A stretch of DNA of 64,000 nt from JBNKFV01 sp050289485. Its GTDB lineage: Bacteria > Pseudomonadota > Gammaproteobacteria > Pseudomonadales > Cellvibrionaceae. A program made the position numbers and the translations under genes. The stretch is from contig JBNKFV010000001.1 in assembly GCA_050289485.1 (NCBI GenBank), positions 1 through 64,000 of the forward strand. Reading direction: 5' to 3'. Every line of letters begins with the position of its first letter. The first letter of the stretch is position 1. Below are positions 6,680 through 16,035 of this stretch, in pieces. The notes under the pieces were generated by a model. That model saw only the letters and a list, made by a program, of their open reading frames with translations. It searched no databases and was not told the DNA's origin.

Positions 6680-9313
6680 TTAACCACTGAACACAACCCG
6701 ACCCGTGTCATCGAGCCTTGCTTTAATGGTGTCGCCCGGAGAAAAGTCACCGGCCAGCACCTGTTGTGCCAATGGGTTTTCGATCAGTTGCTGAATGGCA
6801 CGCTTCAATGGCCGTGCGCCATATACTGGGTCAAACCCAGCTTCAGACAATTTATCCAGCACGGCCTCTTCCATATCAAGCGCCAGATCGCGATCAGCCA
6901 GGCGTTTGCGCAACAGATCCAGCTGAATGTTGGCAATACCGCGGATTTGCCCTCTGGCCAGGGGATCAAATACCACCACTTCGTCGATGCGGTTGATAAA
7001 TTCCGGACGAAAATGCCCCCCAACCACCTCCATCACCGCAGCCTTAATGGCTTCGTGACGATGCTGATTGGGCACGTTGTCGTCGGCACCACCACCAAAA
7101 TCGATGGCATCAAATGACTTGTCTCGGGTTAATTCCTGAATAGTGTCAGATCCCAGGTTGGAGGTCATCACAACCACCGTATTGCGGAAGTCTACCGTTC
7201 GGCCCTGGCCATCGGTCAAGCGACCATCCTCCAGCACCTGCAAGAGAATGTTGAAAACATCCGGGTGAGCTTTTTCGACTTCATCGAGCAACAACACGGA
7301 ATAGGGCTTACGGCGAACGGCTTCTGTAAGGTAGCCGCCCTCTTCATAACCCACATAACCAGGCGGTGCACCAATTAAACGAGCTACCGAGTGTTTCTCC
7401 ATAAACTCCGACATATCGATGCGCACCATGGCATCTTCACTGTCGAAGAGAAACTCGGCCAATGCCTTACACAACTCGGTTTTACCCACACCAGTAGGGC
7501 CAAGAAACAAAAACGAACCATTGGGGCGATGGGGATCAGCCAGCCCCGCACGCGAACGGCGCACTGCATTGGCTACCGCCACAACGGCCTGATTCTGCCC
7601 TATTACGCGCTTGTGCAAGCCATCTTCCATGCGCAACAGCTTTTCGCGTTCGCCTTCCAGCATTTTAGAAACGGGAATACCCGTCCACTTGGAAACCACT
7701 TCGGCAATTTCTTCGTCGGTTACTTTATTACGCAAGAGCTTCATATCTTGCATTTCAACCTGCGAGGCCATGTCCAGCTGCTTTTCCAAGTCGGGGATAA
7801 TGCCGTATTGCAACTCCGACATGCGCCCAAGGTCGCCAGCCCGACGGGCCGCTTCGAGATCCATACGTGCCTGTTCTAACGTGCTTTTAATTTCATGCGA
7901 ACCATGCAGCGCAGCTTTCTCCGCGCGCCAGATTTCATCGAGGTCTGCATACTCCTTTTCGACAGTTTCGATATCCTCATCAATTTTGGCCAAACGTTTC
8001 TTCGACGCTTCGTCCTCATCTTTTTTCACCGCCTCTCGTTCAATTTTCAATTGAATCAATCGTCGCTCCAAGCGATCCATGGTTTCAGGTTTTGAATCAA
8101 TTTCCATGCGAATACGACTAGCCGCCTCGTCGATAAGGTCAATCGCTTTGTCGGGTAGCTGCCGGTCGGTAATGTAGCGCTGCGATAACTTGGCAGCTGC
8201 AATAATCGCCGGGTCGGTAATATCTACCCCGTGGTGAACTTCATAACGCTCTTTCAACCCACGCAAGATAGCGATGGTATCTTCTTCAGACGGCTCATCC
8301 ACCAGCACCTTTTGGAAACGGCGCTCAAGCGCAGCGTCTTTTTCAATGTATTTGCGGTATTCATCCAATGTGGTCGCACCCACACAATGTAGCTCACCAC
8401 GCGCCAACGCGGGTTTGAGCATATTACCGGCATCCATGGCGCCTTCGGCCTTACCAGCGCCCACCATGGTATGTAGTTCATCCACAAATAGAATGACACG
8501 CCCTTCCTGTTTGGCCAGTTCGTTTAAAACATTTTTTAAACGCTCTTCAAACTCGCCACGGAATTTTGCTCCCGCCAGAAGCGCCCCCAAATCCAGTGAC
8601 AGCAAACGCTTGTTTTTTAAACCTTCCGGCACTTCGCCATTAACAATACGCTGCGCCAAGCCTTCAACAATGGCCGTTTTACCCACACCTGGCTCACCAA
8701 TTAACACAGGATTGTTTTTGGTACGGCGCTGCAATACCTGAACGGTGCGGCGAATTTCATCGTCGCGGCCGATTACCGGATCAAGTTTGCCAGCTTCAGC
8801 ACGGGCAGTGAGATCAATGGTAAATTTTTCCAGCGACTGCCGGTTACCTTCGGCATCGGGGTTATCGACGGTTTCACCACCACGCACTTTTTCAATGGCT
8901 GACTGTAACCGTTTTTCATCACCAAATTGTTTCAGCAATTTGCCCATGGAACTGGAGCCATCTTTCATGGCAGCCAGCAGCAGCGCCTCACTGGAAATAA
9001 ATTTATCACCACTGGCCTGAGCCTGTTTGTCGGCCAGATTTAAGAGGCGCCCCAGCTCCTGCGACATATGTACATCGCCAGTAGGGTTTTGAATGCGGGC
9101 CAGTGCTTCCAGTTGTTTGGCTAATTCGTTACGTAAGCCAACCACGTCGAAACCGGCCTGCGACAAGAGCGGGCGCATACTGCCACCTTGCTGATCGAGT
9201 AAGGCCAGTAACAGATGGGAAGGTTCCAATTGGCTGTGATCGCGACCGATAGCTAACGATTGCGCATCAGACAACGCCAATTGTAATTGATTTGTAAAAC
9301 GATCAATGCGCAT
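6680..9313 (-). CDS. clpB: ATP-dependent disaggregase ClpB
   Basis: Hexameric AAA+ chaperone that pulls proteins out of aggregates together with DnaK. It has the Clp N-terminal repeat domain (about 1-145), a first AAA+ module with Walker A GEPGVGKT at 206-213, a coiled-coil middle domain (about 410-530, absent from ClpA/ClpC-type partners of ClpP), and a second AAA+ module with GPTGVGKT near 605 and GYVG-type pore loops. The 877-residue length and lack of a ClpP-docking loop fit ClpB. The ATG at 9313 has GAGGA at good spacing. A heat-shock promoter lies directly upstream. Confidence 0.97.
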   Translation of the reverse strand: MRIDRFTNQLQLALSDAQSLAIGRDHSQLEPSHLLLALLDQQGGSMRPLLSQAGFDVVGLRNELAKQLEALARIQNPTGDVHMSQELGRLLNLADKQAQASGDKFISSEALLLAAMKDGSSSMGKLLKQFGDEKRLQSAIEKVRGGETVDNPDAEGNRQSLEKFTIDLTARAEAGKLDPVIGRDDEIRRTVQVLQRRTKNNPVLIGEPGVGKTAIVEGLAQRIVNGEVPEGLKNKRLLSLDLGALLAGAKFRGEFEERLKNVLNELAKQEGRVILFVDELHTMVGAGKAEGAMDAGNMLKPALARGELHCVGATTLDEYRKYIEKDAALERRFQKVLVDEPSEEDTIAILRGLKERYEVHHGVDITDPAIIAAAKLSQRYITDRQLPDKAIDLIDEAASRIRMEIDSKPETMDRLERRLIQLKIEREAVKKDEDEASKKRLAKIDEDIETVEKEYADLDEIWRAEKAALHGSHEIKSTLEQARMDLEAARRAGDLGRMSELQYGIIPDLEKQLDMASQVEMQDMKLLRNKVTDEEIAEVVSKWTGIPVSKMLEGEREKLLRMEDGLHKRVIGQNQAVVAVANAVRRSRAGLADPHRPNGSFLFLGPTGVGKTELCKALAEFLFDSEDAMVRIDMSEFMEKHSVARLIGAPPGYVGYEEGGYLTEAVRRKPYSVLLLDEVEKAHPDVFNILLQVLEDGRLTDGQGRTVDFRNTVVVMTSNLGSDTIQELTRDKSFDAIDFGGGADDNVPNQHRHEAIKAAVMEVVGGHFRPEFINRIDEVVVFDPLARGQIRGIANIQLDLLRKRLADRDLALDMEEAVLDKLSEAGFDPVYGARPLKRAIQQLIENPLAQQVLAGDFSPGDTIKARLDDTGRVVFSG

Positions 9314-9357
9314 GTCTCATTTCCTCAACGTGCAAAGTCAAAATACTTGTTGCAGAA

Positions 9358-9383
9358 ATGGGGGCGGCTAAAAATAAATCAAG
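9358..9383 (-). promoter_or_regulatory. Sigma-32 heat-shock promoter of clpB
   Basis: On the minus strand CTTGAT (9383-9378), a 14-nt spacer, then CCCCAT (9363-9358). This is nearly the full sigma-32 consensus (CTTGAA...CCCCAT) at proper spacing, 45 nt upstream of the clpB start. Confidence 0.85.
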
Positions 9384-9423
9384 AAGAGAACACGCGAAGG
9401 TTTGATATGCATCAAGTTTGGCG

Positions 9424-10188
9424 CTAATGAGAGCGCCAAATCAGCGACGCCATGCGCCCGGTTTTACCATCACGGCGGAAGGAGTAAAAACGCGCCGAAT
9501 CAGAATAGGTACAATATTCACCCCCATACACGGCAGTTACACCCAGGGCAGACAGCTCCGCACGGGCCAGCTGATAGAGGTCTGCCATAAACCTTAGGGG
9601 CTTTTTGCCGGGTTTGAAAGCCCCAGCAACAACGTCTGCGTGCGCCGGCGACTGAGCAGTTTCAAAAAAGGCTTCGAGCACATCGATACCTACTTCAAAC
9701 GCTGTTGGACCAATAGCAGGCCCCAGATAAGCCAGCACCTGCGCGGGATTCTCAAACCTCGCCACCGCTTCGCGTAAAATACCCCCTGCGAGCCCGCGCC
9801 ATCCAGCATGGAACACGCCCACTTGCTGGCCATTGGCAGAACACAGGAAAACCGGCAAACAGTCTGCCGTCAGCACCGCACAAACCCGGTTGGCCTGCTG
9901 GGTATAAACCCCATCGGCGGTAAGGACACGCTCACCATCACCGGCCTCCACCACTTTATTGCTATGAATCTGTTCCAACCACTGAATTTGTTGCGGCAAT
10001 TCGAGGACACGGCTCACTGCGGCTCGATTGGCAGCCACAGCCTGCGGGTCGTCCCCCACATGCCCCCCCAGATTGCAGCTGTCGAACGGTGACCGGCTCA
10101 CGCCACCAATACGCGTGGTAATCGCCACCTTTACACCGTCCGGAGCGGGCCAGTGCGGCACGATAAACTGAGGGGTTTTATCCATCAT
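9424..10188 (-). CDS. pgeF: Peptidoglycan editing factor PgeF (YfiH/LACC1 family)
   Basis: Member of the multicopper-oxidase-like/YfiH family. PgeF in E. coli removes wrongly built L-Ser-containing UDP-MurNAc precursors; relatives (LACC1) act on purine nucleosides. The metal-site residues sit in QIHSNKV, TADCLPVFLC and HAGWRG, and the C-terminal GGEYCTYSD...FYSFRRDG block is typical. Length (254) is usual. Two in-frame ATGs (10188, 10185) follow GAGG. It lies 19 nt downstream of rluD and upstream of clpB on the same strand, the order also seen in Pseudomonas. Confidence 0.9.
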   Translation of the reverse strand: MMDKTPQFIVPHWPAPDGVKVAITTRIGGVSRSPFDSCNLGGHVGDDPQAVAANRAAVSRVLELPQQIQWLEQIHSNKVVEAGDGERVLTADGVYTQQANRVCAVLTADCLPVFLCSANGQQVGVFHAGWRGLAGGILREAVARFENPAQVLAYLGPAIGPTAFEVGIDVLEAFFETAQSPAHADVVAGAFKPGKKPLRFMADLYQLARAELSALGVTAVYGGEYCTYSDSARFYSFRRDGKTGRMASLIWRSH

Positions 10189-10207
10189 GAAAACCTCAAC
10201 CTAGGGC

Positions 10208-11179
10208 CTAAAGGGCATTGTGTTGACGCAGTGCGGTGAGCAAATGCTGCATATCGTCTGGCAAAGGGGTTGACCAGGTCATGGTTTCACCAGAGGCAGG
10301 GTGCACCAGCGTTAGGCTCGCAGCATGCAGCGCTTGCCGGGGAAACGCCCTGAGCACATCGACCAGTTCAGCAGAGGCATTGGCAGGTGTTTTAAAGCCC
10401 CCAGCATAGACAGAATCACCCAATAAAGGGTGCCGAATATGGGCCATATGCACCCGAATTTGATGTGTACGCCCGGTTTCCAACTTCACCCGTACGTGCG
10501 TGTACTTGCTGAAACGCTCAACGATGCGGTAATGCGTTTTAGCGGGTTTTCCCGCAGAGCCATTTACCACCGCCATTTTGGTACGGTGGGTAGGATGGCG
10601 TCCAATGGGGGCGTCAACCATCCCCCCACCGGTCATCTGGCCAATGGCCACCGCCTCATATTCGCGCCCCATACTGCGATCTTGCAATTGTGCCACCAGG
10701 CTGTTTTGCGCCTGCAGCGTTTTGGCAACCACCATCAGGCCGCTGGTGTCTTTATCCAACCGGTGCACAATGCCGGCTCGAGGCAATTTATCCTGCTCGG
10801 GGCAATGGTGCAGCAGGGCATTTAATAATGTGCCATCCCAGTTGCCAGCCGCCGGGTGAACCACCAGCCCTGCGGCTTTATTCAGTACCAGAATCTGCTC
10901 GTCTTCATACACAATATCCAGTGCAATGGCCTGCGGCTGCCAGTCGCCCTGAACTTCCTGCACGGCAGACAAATTCAGCGTCTCCCCCCCATAAAGCTTA
11001 TCTTTGGGGCGTAAAGTACGGCCATCAACCTGCAAATCACCGGTTTTAATCCAGTTTTGCAGCTGGGTGCGCGAATATTCCGGAAACAGGGCCTGGGCTA
11101 TCTGATCCAGCCGGGTTCCCCCCAGGTCGGCGGGCACCACCGCACGTTGCTGCACCACCTTTTGATCGACCTCTACCAA
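10208..11179 (-). CDS. rluD: 23S rRNA pseudouridine(1911/1915/1917) synthase
   Basis: Makes the three pseudouridines of helix 69 in 23S rRNA, which matter for ribosome assembly and release. An S4 RNA-binding domain covers residues about 20-75 (GTRLDQIAQALFPEYSR), followed by the RluA-type catalytic domain with the HRLDKDTSG motif and nucleophile Asp142. The similarity to E. coli RluD runs the full length. The start is TTG at 11179 with AGAGG 6 nt upstream. It is divergent from bamD. Confidence 0.95.
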   Translation of the reverse strand: MVEVDQKVVQQRAVVPADLGGTRLDQIAQALFPEYSRTQLQNWIKTGDLQVDGRTLRPKDKLYGGETLNLSAVQEVQGDWQPQAIALDIVYEDEQILVLNKAAGLVVHPAAGNWDGTLLNALLHHCPEQDKLPRAGIVHRLDKDTSGLMVVAKTLQAQNSLVAQLQDRSMGREYEAVAIGQMTGGGMVDAPIGRHPTHRTKMAVVNGSAGKPAKTHYRIVERFSKYTHVRVKLETGRTHQIRVHMAHIRHPLLGDSVYAGGFKTPANASAELVDVLRAFPRQALHAASLTLVHPASGETMTWSTPLPDDMQHLLTALRQHNAL

Positions 11180-11479
11180 TTACAACCTCTCATACTGTTT
11201 ATGCAAGCCGCTACGCTACTATGTTACGCCACTGGGTTACGACACCAAGCAGGCGCAGGAACCGTGCATAGTAACATGAGAAGTCGTTACAGGGCCCAAG
11301 TCTCGGGAACATACTCAATCAATGGTTTTGGTCTCTCGTGGCTTGTGTTTAAATAAGCGCCCACGCACATTGGTGGAGCTGGGGAACTTGTCGGCCGATG
11401 GATCAATCCAACCGCAATACGGCCATTAAACAAGCGCATTGGTACCAGCCACTTTATAGAACACTAACGACGATATTTT
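11180..11479. other. rluD-bamD divergent intergenic region
   Basis: About 300 nt between divergent starts. I see a spaced inverted repeat ATGTTAC (11221-11227) / GTAACAT (11271-11277) but no strong promoter consensus and no RNA gene. Confidence 0.4.
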
Positions 11480-12511
11480 ATGCATAGTTTTTTACCCTCT
11501 AATTCTTGCCAGGCCTCAGTAGCCACCCAGGGCAAACGTTTTATCACCCTGCTGACCTCGGTTGCACTTGCGTTAACTCTGCTGGCCGGATGCTCATCAA
11601 AAGATGATAAAGAGCAAAAGGAAACCTCTGAGGATCTGGTCTACAAAGCTGCCCAACGCAGTCTTGGTGCTCACCAGTGGCAACTGGCCATAGAAAACCT
11701 GCAGTTGTTGGAAGAAAACTTTCCCTTCGGCCAGTATGCCGAACAGGCACAGCTGGAGCTGATTTACGCCTACTACGAAAGCTACGACCGTGAAGCAGCC
11801 ATCGCCGCGGCAGACCGGTTTATTCGCCTGCATCCACAACATCGCAATGTGGATTACGCCTATTACATGAAGGGCTTATCGACATTCCCTGAAGGCAACA
11901 GCCTGCTCAACCGCTTTGTTCCTACCGACATCACCAGCAAAGATACGACTAATGCGAAAGAGTCTTTCGGGCATTTTTCCCAGTTGCTGGCACGGTTCCC
12001 AGAAAGCCAATACGCTGTCGATGCCAAAAAACGCATGGTTTACCTGCGCAACCTGCTGGCGCGCTACGAGATCCATGTAGCGAATTATTACTTCAAACGT
12101 GGAGCATATCTGGCAGCAACGAATCGTGGTCGCTATGTGGTGGAGAACTTCCAGAAAACGCCGGCGGTACCCGACGCGCTCGCGGTGATGATTCAGGGTT
12201 ACCATTTGATGGATATGCCAGAACTGGCCGCCGACAGCCTGAAAGTATTGCGCACCAACTATCCCAGTTATCCAGCCCTAAAAGCCAATGGTGAATTTGA
12301 TTACACCTTTAACATTGGCGATGAAAAACCCAGCTGGGTTAACCGCCTTACCTTTGGCCTGTTTGATAAGAAAGAACCACCTGGCTTCGATTCTCGGGAG
12401 CTGTATAACAGCCTGTATCGTGGTCGCAATCAGAAAGACGCAAAAGACGTAGACCTGAACCCTGAAAAACGCAGCTGGCTGAATATTCTTACTTTTGGCC
12501 TACTGGGTTAA
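11480..12511 (+). CDS. bamD: Outer-membrane assembly lipoprotein BamD
   Basis: Essential lipoprotein of the BAM complex that binds BamA and folds beta-barrel proteins at the inner face of the outer membrane. A lipobox LLAGC places the modified cysteine at residue 38, after an unusually long N-terminal lead. Five TPR-like repeats follow (residues about 50-270). Compared with E. coli BamD the protein has a C-terminal extension ending in two copies of a short motif (SWVNRLTFGLF and SWLNILTFGLLG); I recall similar extended forms (ComL) in pseudomonads. An internal start after the first residues is possible but no better one is visible. Confidence 0.93.
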   Translation: MHSFLPSNSCQASVATQGKRFITLLTSVALALTLLAGCSSKDDKEQKETSEDLVYKAAQRSLGAHQWQLAIENLQLLEENFPFGQYAEQAQLELIYAYYESYDREAAIAAADRFIRLHPQHRNVDYAYYMKGLSTFPEGNSLLNRFVPTDITSKDTTNAKESFGHFSQLLARFPESQYAVDAKKRMVYLRNLLARYEIHVANYYFKRGAYLAATNRGRYVVENFQKTPAVPDALAVMIQGYHLMDMPELAADSLKVLRTNYPSYPALKANGEFDYTFNIGDEKPSWVNRLTFGLFDKKEPPGFDSRELYNSLYRGRNQKDAKDVDLNPEKRSWLNILTFGLLG

Positions 12512-12530
12512 TTCAGCTCACCGGCAAACA

Positions 12531-12560
12531 AAAAAACCACCGCTTTACGGTGGTTTTTTT
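12531..12560. terminator. Bidirectional terminator between bamD and nadE
   Basis: Stem ACCACCG / CGGTGGT with loop CTTTA, A-rich before and a T run after. It lies between the convergent stops at 12511 and 12588. Confidence 0.85.
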
Positions 12561-12587
12561 CTACCCATCAAATGACACTCTCACCCG

Positions 12588-14222
12588 TCAGGCGCCGGGT
12601 TTCCAGCCATTGGTAACGGGGTAGCGGCGATCACGACCAAACCCCCGTTGGGTAATGCGCACCCCAATCGGCGCCTGCCTGCGCTTGTATTCATTAATAT
12701 CGACCAGCCTCACCACACGCGCCACCGTCTCGCACTCAAACCCTTCGGCCACAATAGCATCCGCACTGTAGTCGCGCTCCACATACAGCTCAAGAATTCT
12801 ATCCAGCACCTCGTAGGGTGGCAGACTGTCTTCGTCTTTCTGGTCTGGCGCCAACTCTGCCGACGGCGGCCGCTCAATCACACTCACAGGAATCACCTCC
12901 CCGAGGGTATTACGGTATTTGGACAACTCGAACACCATCACCTTGGGCACATCTTTGAGCACATCAAACCCGCCCGCCATATCACCGTAGAGCGTTGAAT
13001 AACCAACAGCCATTTCACTTTTATTGCCCGTGGTAAGTACCAGATAGCCTTTTTTGTTGGAAATGGCCATCAACAACACACCGCGACAACGTGCCTGCAG
13101 GTTTTCCTCTGTGGTATCGCGCGAAAGGCCAGCGAACTCGCTAGACAACCCATCCATAAATGCGTCAAACATGGGCTCGATACCAATCGACTGATAACGC
13201 ACACCTAAGCGGTTTGCCTCATCTGCGGCGTCATTTTTGCTGAGGTCTGAGGTATAACGAAACGGCATCATGACGGCCTCAACCCGATCGGCACCCAGAG
13301 CATCCACTGCCACCGCCAAGGTTAATGCTGAATCGATACCCCCCGACAATCCCAATACCACACCTTTGAAACCGTTTTTATTGACATAATCTCTCACGCC
13401 CAACACCAGTGCCTGGTAAACCGACGCCAGCAACGACAGCTCAGGCGTGATGGTGTGCAAAGGTACCTGCACAGAGCCGCTTTTTTCATCGAGATCAAAG
13501 GTTACCAGCGTGGCAGCCTCTTCGAAGAACTCACTGCGCGCGCGCAGCTTTCCAGTTGCATCCACCACCATAGAGCCGCCATCAAACACCAGCTCATCCT
13601 GCCCACCTACCTGATTGACATACACAATGGGCATATCACCTTCGCAGGCACGATTCTTCAACAACACCTCGCGCTCTTCCGCCTTGCCCCGGTGAAACGG
13701 TGAAGCATTCAAGTTGATCATCAACTTTGCCCCTGCGGCTTGCGCTTGCGCCATGGGCTGCTGCCACCAGATATCCTCGCAAATGGTCAGCGCTACGGGT
13801 ACCCCTTTTATGGTGACAACGCAGTGTGATTCGCCCGCAACAAAGTAACGCTGCTCATCAAACACTTGGTAATTGGGTAAACACTGCTTGGCATACTCGG
13901 CAATCAATTCACCGTTCTGAATGACGCCCGCCATATTGAACACACGCCCTGCAACCACACGCGGATAGCCCACTATCACCGCTGCCGGGATTTTAGCCTG
14001 CGCAATAGTCGCCAAGGCCTGCGCAATACGGCCTTCCAAGCTCGGTCGCAATAACAAGTCTTCCGGCGGGTAGCCGGTAATCGTCAACTCGGGAAACACC
14101 ACCAGTTCAGCAGCCTGCTCAGCCACAGCCCGCTGTGACCACTGAACAATTTTCTCCGTATTTCCCGGAATATCACCCACAAGGGGATTGACCTGAGCAA
14201 GAACGACATTGAGGGTTGACAT
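12588..14222 (-). CDS. nadE: Glutamine-dependent NAD+ synthetase
   Basis: Last step of NAD+ synthesis: amidates deamido-NAD+ with ammonia taken from glutamine. An N-terminal nitrilase-type glutaminase domain carries the Glu45-Lys112-Cys148 triad (VVFPEL, AKQCLPNY, TICEDIWW). The C-terminal synthetase domain has the ATP-pyrophosphatase loop SGGIDS at 293-298. The open frame runs up to 14447, but the ATG at 14222 with GAGG 5 nt upstream matches the family start (544 residues); the extra upstream residues are cysteine-rich nonsense. It is placed between bamD and pilS, a position where I do not recall nadE in Pseudomonas. Confidence 0.94.
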   Translation of the reverse strand: MSTLNVVLAQVNPLVGDIPGNTEKIVQWSQRAVAEQAAELVVFPELTITGYPPEDLLLRPSLEGRIAQALATIAQAKIPAAVIVGYPRVVAGRVFNMAGVIQNGELIAEYAKQCLPNYQVFDEQRYFVAGESHCVVTIKGVPVALTICEDIWWQQPMAQAQAAGAKLMINLNASPFHRGKAEEREVLLKNRACEGDMPIVYVNQVGGQDELVFDGGSMVVDATGKLRARSEFFEEAATLVTFDLDEKSGSVQVPLHTITPELSLLASVYQALVLGVRDYVNKNGFKGVVLGLSGGIDSALTLAVAVDALGADRVEAVMMPFRYTSDLSKNDAADEANRLGVRYQSIGIEPMFDAFMDGLSSEFAGLSRDTTEENLQARCRGVLLMAISNKKGYLVLTTGNKSEMAVGYSTLYGDMAGGFDVLKDVPKVMVFELSKYRNTLGEVIPVSVIERPPSAELAPDQKDEDSLPPYEVLDRILELYVERDYSADAIVAEGFECETVARVVRLVDINEYKRRQAPIGVRITQRGFGRDRRYPVTNGWKPGA

Positions 14223-14402
14223 ATCCACCTCGTAAGACACTAATAGTTGCGGCCAAATACGCGATTGACCGTGAATTGACCGACAGTAAAAAGGTGCGGC
14301 AACACAACAAAATCCACCATGGAATCCGGGCGCAGCGCAAGTTTCAGCAAAGGGCGCTATTCTCGCGAAAACCTGCAACGAAGGCAAAAAGAAACCAACG
14401 TA

Positions 14403-16022
14403 ATGACACCCACGAACACTGCAATCTCGCTGGCGCTGCTGACCCAACCCTACACTTACAGCCTGCTGCGCACTTACGCCTATTATCGAGCACTGCTGAG
14501 TAGCCTGCTGCTCCTGATGTTTACCGCCAACCTCGCCACTAAGGTATTTGGTTCCCAGTCACCCACACTGTATTTTTATACCTCGATTGTTTACACATTG
14601 ATCACCTGTACAACGTTGGTGTGGCTGTGGCGCACCAAGGCAATACCCACGGTATCGGAAATCAGTATCACACTGATCATTGATATTGTTGCTATTGTAT
14701 TGTTGATGTCTGCCAGTGGTGGCACTGATAGTAGCCTTGGTTACTTGCTGCTGGTGTGTGTGGCTGTGGGTGGAATTTTTGGCCACGGGCAAATCAGTTA
14801 TGCCTATGCCGCCGGTGCTACCGTTCTTGTTCTGGCCGAAAGCGCCTATCAAATCATTTACCAACAAGCAGCACCTGACGAGCTCTATTACACCGGGGTA
14901 CTGGGCATACTGCTGTTTTTAAGCAATGCGGTTTTTCGCTACCTGGCAGACAAAATTATTGCCGGACAAATTGAAGCCGACCGCCAAGCTCAATATGCCA
15001 AACACCTGCAAGAAATGGCAGAGTCAATTATTGAGCGCATGCGTACCGGCGTGATTGTTGTCGATGCACAAGACCACATACTGCTGATCAACCAGGCAGC
15101 GCTCAACCTATTGGGAGTCACTTATCAAGCAGACGCCAACCTACCCAACACTCTCAGTGCGCTACCGGATGTCTGCCAGAAACTGAACCTCTGGCGTGAG
15201 GATCCTGAGCACCGTTTTAAACCGCTTAATATTGAAAAAAGCGGGTTTGAAGCACGCATCAGTTTTGCCCCTCTGGACCGGAGCCAGCATAGTGATACCC
15301 TGGTTTTTCTGGAAGATAACCGGCTTATTGCACAAGAGGCACAGCACCTGAAACTGGCATCACTGGGGCGACTGACCGCCAGTATCGCCCATGAGATTCG
15401 CAACCCCTTGGGTGCCATTAGTCATGCCAGCCAATTACTCAACGAATCACCAAGCTTACCCGATGCAGATAAAAGGCTCGCCAACATTATCACTAATCAT
15501 ACTCAGCGTATTAACCAGATTATTGAAAACACCCTTAACCTTTCCCGGCGAAAAGGCAGCCAGGCAGAAGCCATTGATCTTGCGCCGTGGATAAAACAGT
15601 TCTGTCACGACTATGTTATCGATAAAAACGCCGAGATCACCGTGACCATTGACGAAGACAATATCTGCACACGCTTTGATGCCAGTCATTTACGCCAGAT
15701 CATGACCAACCTCGTAGAGAATGGCTTGCGCTACAGCGAACAAGCTACCGGCAATGCAACGCTGACCATCCGAATCAGCCGAGAACCTAATCGCCAACTC
15801 CCCTGCGTGGACATTATCGATGACGGCCAAGGGATGAGCGCAGAACAGGCAGAGCACGTATTCGAACCATTTTATACCACCGAAACCCGAGGTTCTGGGC
15901 TTGGGCTCTACATTTGCCGAGAACTTTGCGAAACTAACCATGCATCCATTCGCTATCAACGGACCGAAAGCGGCAACAGTGCATTTCGAATAATTTTTTC
16001 TCACGAACAAAAAATGTTTTAA
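14403..16022 (+). CDS. pilS: Type IV pilus sensor histidine kinase PilS
   Basis: Membrane histidine kinase that senses pilin level and phosphorylates PilR. Six hydrophobic segments fill residues about 30-180, followed by a PAS domain (about 205-310), a HisKA domain with phospho-acceptor His330 in SIAHEIRNPLGAISHASQLL, and an ATPase domain with N, G1 and G2 boxes (MTNLVENGLRYS, DDGQGM, GSGLGLYICRELCE). It matches Pseudomonas PilS from end to end. The frame opens at 14319, but ATG 14403 gives the family length (539); its ribosome-binding site is weak. It is divergent from nadE and in operon with pilR. Confidence 0.93.
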   Translation: MTPTNTAISLALLTQPYTYSLLRTYAYYRALLSSLLLLMFTANLATKVFGSQSPTLYFYTSIVYTLITCTTLVWLWRTKAIPTVSEISITLIIDIVAIVLLMSASGGTDSSLGYLLLVCVAVGGIFGHGQISYAYAAGATVLVLAESAYQIIYQQAAPDELYYTGVLGILLFLSNAVFRYLADKIIAGQIEADRQAQYAKHLQEMAESIIERMRTGVIVVDAQDHILLINQAALNLLGVTYQADANLPNTLSALPDVCQKLNLWREDPEHRFKPLNIEKSGFEARISFAPLDRSQHSDTLVFLEDNRLIAQEAQHLKLASLGRLTASIAHEIRNPLGAISHASQLLNESPSLPDADKRLANIITNHTQRINQIIENTLNLSRRKGSQAEAIDLAPWIKQFCHDYVIDKNAEITVTIDEDNICTRFDASHLRQIMTNLVENGLRYSEQATGNATLTIRISREPNRQLPCVDIIDDGQGMSAEQAEHVFEPFYTTETRGSGLGLYICRELCETNHASIRYQRTESGNSAFRIIFSHEQKMF

Positions 16023-16035
16023 CCGGCCAATCACT

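Noticed and set aside
14223..14447. N-terminal extension of the nadE frame (75 residues)
   Set aside because: Cys/Phe-rich, not similar to NadE; the ATG at 14222 has a good ribosome-binding site and family match.
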